DNA of 64,000 bases, taken from positions 3,576,001-3,640,000 of the forward strand of contig NZ_CP056032.1 in the NCBI RefSeq assembly GCF_013375035.1, given 5' to 3'. A program made the position numbers and the translations under genes. This stretch comes from Spirosoma sp. KUDC1026. Its GTDB lineage: Bacteria > Bacteroidota > Bacteroidia > Cytophagales > Spirosomataceae. Shown piece after piece: positions 61,861 through 64,000 of this stretch (the stretch's first letter is position 1; the number at the start of each line of letters is the position of its first letter). Below the pieces are notes generated by a model. That model was given only the letters and a program-made list of their open reading frames with translations, was not told the DNA's origin and searched no databases.

Positions 61861-63777
61861 TCACGGCATCACCCGCACCGATACACTGGAGGGCTGTTTA
61901 GGGGAGAAATAGACCCGATGCGTTGCCTTCTGAAAATCTGCTTCGGTAGCATGGTAAATGTCCACGAACTTCTGCGGATTGCGGTCCACCAGTGGGAACC
62001 AGGAGCTTTGCACCTGTACCATGATTTTGTGACCTTTCCTGAACGTGTGGGCCGCGTCCTGCATATCGAATTTCACCTCCGATACCTCGCCCGGTTTCAT
62101 AGCTTCCGGTTTGGCGAAACTGTTGCGGAACTTGGCCCGCATTACTTCACCCCGGATAAGCAGTTGAAAGCCGCCCATCTTCGTGCCGGGAATTGGGCTG
62201 TTATTGGGCGCATTATTTGGGTAGACGTCAATCAGTTTCACGATGAAGTCGGCATCCGTACCGGTGGTTGACACGAACAGATCGGCCATCACGTTACCCG
62301 AAATTGTTACGTCCTCTGTTAATGTATCCGACTCGTAGACCAGTACGTCGGGGCGGGTGGCGGTAAAACGCTGATCTTCATACATGAAATCGGCACCCCG
62401 AATGGTCCGGATTTCGTTTGTATACGGAACCGGCTTGTTTGGATCGCTGACGTACTCGTCATAACTGGCTGAGCCGGTTTTGGGCGCGTCGAACGAGAGC
62501 TTGCCATTCGGCTGGAAATACAATTTCTTTTCCTGCGCGGCTTTGGGCGGCCACGAATCATATTTTTTCCACTGGTTTGAGCCCGTTTCGAAAATATACG
62601 CTTTGGGCAGCTGCGGATCAGGCTTGTCTTTCAGGTAGTGACCAAACAAGGGAAACTCGATCGTTTCGCGGTAGAAAGGACCCGTTGGCGAGTCGAAACG
62701 GATATTGCCCAGGCTTTCACCCGGTCCCCGCGACCAGCCTCCGTGAATCCAGGGACCCATTACCAGCAGGTTGGGTGATTTAGGATTGTTCCGCTCAATG
62801 CCCGCGTACGTTTTCAGCGGACCGTACAGATCTTCCTGGTCGAACCAGCCCCCCACGGTCAGCACGGCCGGTCTGATATTTTTCAGGTGCGGCACGGGCG
62901 TACGAGCCTGCCAGAACTCGTCGTAATTCGGATGATCCATCATCTGATTCCAGATGGCGTTCTGGCCTTTGAAAATGTTGTCGTTCACGTTCCGGATCGG
63001 CCCAAGATTCTTGTAAAACTCGTACCCGCTGGGCGTGCCGTAGGCCGAAAAAGACGGACTCCCTTTTGGGGTTGGTTCGGGACGGGGAGCGCCGTAGGAC
63101 GATAGGAACGCAAACGTACCCATCAGAAAAAACGCACCGTTGTGGTGGCGGTCGTCGCCCATAAACCAGTCCGTTACCGGGGCCTGGGGCGACGCGATTT
63201 TCAGCGCAGGGTGGGCGTCGATGGCCGTCATAGTTGTGTAGAAACCCGGTGCCGAAATGCCCCAGCTGCCCACGCGACCGTTGTTGTTTGGGATGTTTTT
63301 GAGCAGCCACTCGATGGTGTCGTTCGTATCGGAGCTTTCGTCAACGTCGGTTTTCTTTTTCTTGTTGGGAATGAAAGGCTGCACCGCCACAAAATTGCCC
63401 TCCGACATGTATTTCCCCCGAACGTCCTGGTAAACAATGATGTATCCATCCCGGGCAAACAGCATGGAGGGTCCCAGCGATGTTTTATACTTGTCTTCCC
63501 CGTAAGGGGCTACGCTATAGGGGGTCCGGTCCAGCAGAATCGGGTATTTCTCGCTGGTGTTTTTAGGGACATAAATCGACGTGAATAGCTTGATGCCGTC
63601 GCGCATCGGAATCATGCGTTCGAGCTTCGTATAGTTCTCCCGAATGTAAAGCGAATCCTCACGGTTGGCCCGTATCTGCGCTGCCAGCTGGTGCGTCAGC
63701 AGCGTTAGAAAACCGCACAAAAGAAGGCCCGACAAACGAAGACGCTGGCCGGGTCGCTGAATTATAAAATGCATCAT
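61861..63777 (-). CDS. CocE/NonD family hydrolase (X-Pro dipeptidyl-peptidase-like), secreted
   Basis: About 638 residues from ATG 63777 (MMHFIIQRPGQRLRLSGLLLCGFLTLLTHQLAAQ, a signal peptide); the frame is open 23 codons further up. An alpha/beta-hydrolase domain contains ERMIPMRDGIKLFTSIYVP, YIIVYQDVRGKYMSEG, and the nucleophile elbow GSWGISAPGFYTT, with Ser as nucleophile. A helical cap and a C-terminal jelly-roll (VFVSTTGTDADFIVKLIDVYP) follow. Such enzymes cleave esters, amides or X-Pro peptides. The substrate is unknown; a periplasmic peptide or ester is likely. Confidence 0.92.
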   Translation of the reverse strand: MMHFIIQRPGQRLRLSGLLLCGFLTLLTHQLAAQIRANREDSLYIRENYTKLERMIPMRDGIKLFTSIYVPKNTSEKYPILLDRTPYSVAPYGEDKYKTSLGPSMLFARDGYIIVYQDVRGKYMSEGNFVAVQPFIPNKKKKTDVDESSDTNDTIEWLLKNIPNNNGRVGSWGISAPGFYTTMTAIDAHPALKIASPQAPVTDWFMGDDRHHNGAFFLMGTFAFLSSYGAPRPEPTPKGSPSFSAYGTPSGYEFYKNLGPIRNVNDNIFKGQNAIWNQMMDHPNYDEFWQARTPVPHLKNIRPAVLTVGGWFDQEDLYGPLKTYAGIERNNPKSPNLLVMGPWIHGGWSRGPGESLGNIRFDSPTGPFYRETIEFPLFGHYLKDKPDPQLPKAYIFETGSNQWKKYDSWPPKAAQEKKLYFQPNGKLSFDAPKTGSASYDEYVSDPNKPVPYTNEIRTIRGADFMYEDQRFTATRPDVLVYESDTLTEDVTISGNVMADLFVSTTGTDADFIVKLIDVYPNNAPNNSPIPGTKMGGFQLLIRGEVMRAKFRNSFAKPEAMKPGEVSEVKFDMQDAAHTFRKGHKIMVQVQSSWFPLVDRNPQKFVDIYHATEADFQKATHRVYFSPKQPSSVSVRVMP

Positions 63778-63868
63778 TGATGAGTTGGTTGTATGCTGAC
63801 AAAGCGGAAATATAGTACGGAATCGTGACTTTTCGGGCGGTATCAACCAGCAAGACTACATGGATTGG

Positions 63869-64000
63869 CTAGTCGAGGCTGGTTTTCTTAGCCCCTAATT
63901 GTCGGTCAGCCAGTCGCCGAAACCGGATGCGATTGTACTGCTGCAAAAGAATAGGGTAAACGTTATAGACCAGGTTGCTGATCGTGAACACGATGGCCCA
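63869..64000 (-). CDS. C-terminal end of a gene cut by the window edge
   Basis: The last 43 codons of a protein read from the right edge (FTISNLVYNVYPILLQQYNRIRFRRLADRQ, then LGAKKTSLD and a stop). The NLVYNVYPILLQQYNRIR sequence resembles the C-terminus of CrtO-like (glycosyl-diaponeurosporenoate acyltransferase) integral membrane proteins. The match is short, so the family is tentative. Confidence 0.55.
   Translation of the reverse strand, partial: WAIVFTISNLVYNVYPILLQQYNRIRFRRLADRQLGAKKTSLD

Overview
The window looks like chromosome from a Bacteroidota bacterium of order Cytophagales, most likely a Spirosoma-like genus. The evidence is family content (BT_3928-type DoxX fusion, Porin_10-type putative porin, DUF4832 and DUF2961 proteins, an archaeal/eukaryal-type ProRS of about 490 residues), starts that mostly lack a Shine-Dalgarno sequence, a few TAnnTTTG-like promoter boxes, and moderately high GC. 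This placement is inference from the sequence; no database search was run.

Layout. 0-6 kb: tail of an IS630-type transposase at the left edge, an erythromycin-esterase-like protein, a DUF2911 protein, and dnaB with a complete LAGLIDADG intein in its Walker A motif. After a mostly non-coding 0.9 kb comes a tripartite RND efflux operon (6.1-12 kb). 12-18.5 kb: a spore-photoproduct-lyase-like radical SAM protein, DoxX, an aldehyde dehydrogenase/DUF779 pair with a divergent AraC regulator, DUF2461 and a secreted RidA. 18.6-25.3 kb: glutamate synthase (gltB, gltD) with two small genes of unknown role inserted between the subunits. 25.7-29.2 kb: tRNA-Lys, folP, a DUF1599 protein, a BT_3928-type membrane protein and shikimate kinase. 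29-39.7 kb: an OmpP1-like outer membrane protein, a Gly/Tyr-rich lipoprotein, proS, a PadR/membrane-protein pair, a thioredoxin-like protein, an FKBP isomerase, an unknown lipoprotein pair, UV-damage endonuclease and a secreted beta-domain protein. 40-48 kb: an SDR, a GH63-like hydrolase, a putative porin and a GH2 enzyme. 48-52.7 kb: lpxK, menC, hemF, an AlbA/Schlafen-type protein and a small basic-tailed protein. A 1.3 kb gene-poor stretch follows. 54-64 kb: trehalase, DUF4832, DUF2961/GH172, an MFS exporter, a small basic protein and a CocE-like hydrolase, ending in the tail of another gene.

The most unusual structural signal is a family of six intergenic elements, at about 8.7, 14.5, 28.6, 36.4, 41.0 and 61.8 kb. 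Each has a purine-rich arm, a short spacer and a pyrimidine-rich arm that is its near reverse complement. In four of them the arms are built of degenerate octamers such as gagcgaat/gagtgaat or gagcgaaa. Each fills almost exactly the gap between two genes, and some supply the last codons of the upstream gene or abut the next start codon. Two share the same spacer motif, gctggcgcg. I know of no named element of this kind. Other points of interest are the dnaB intein, the insertion within the glt operon, four TGACA half-sites phased at 10 bp between folP and the DUF1599 gene, a perfect 36-bp palindrome inside what may be a decayed sensor-kinase fragment, and two direct UV-damage repair enzymes in one window.
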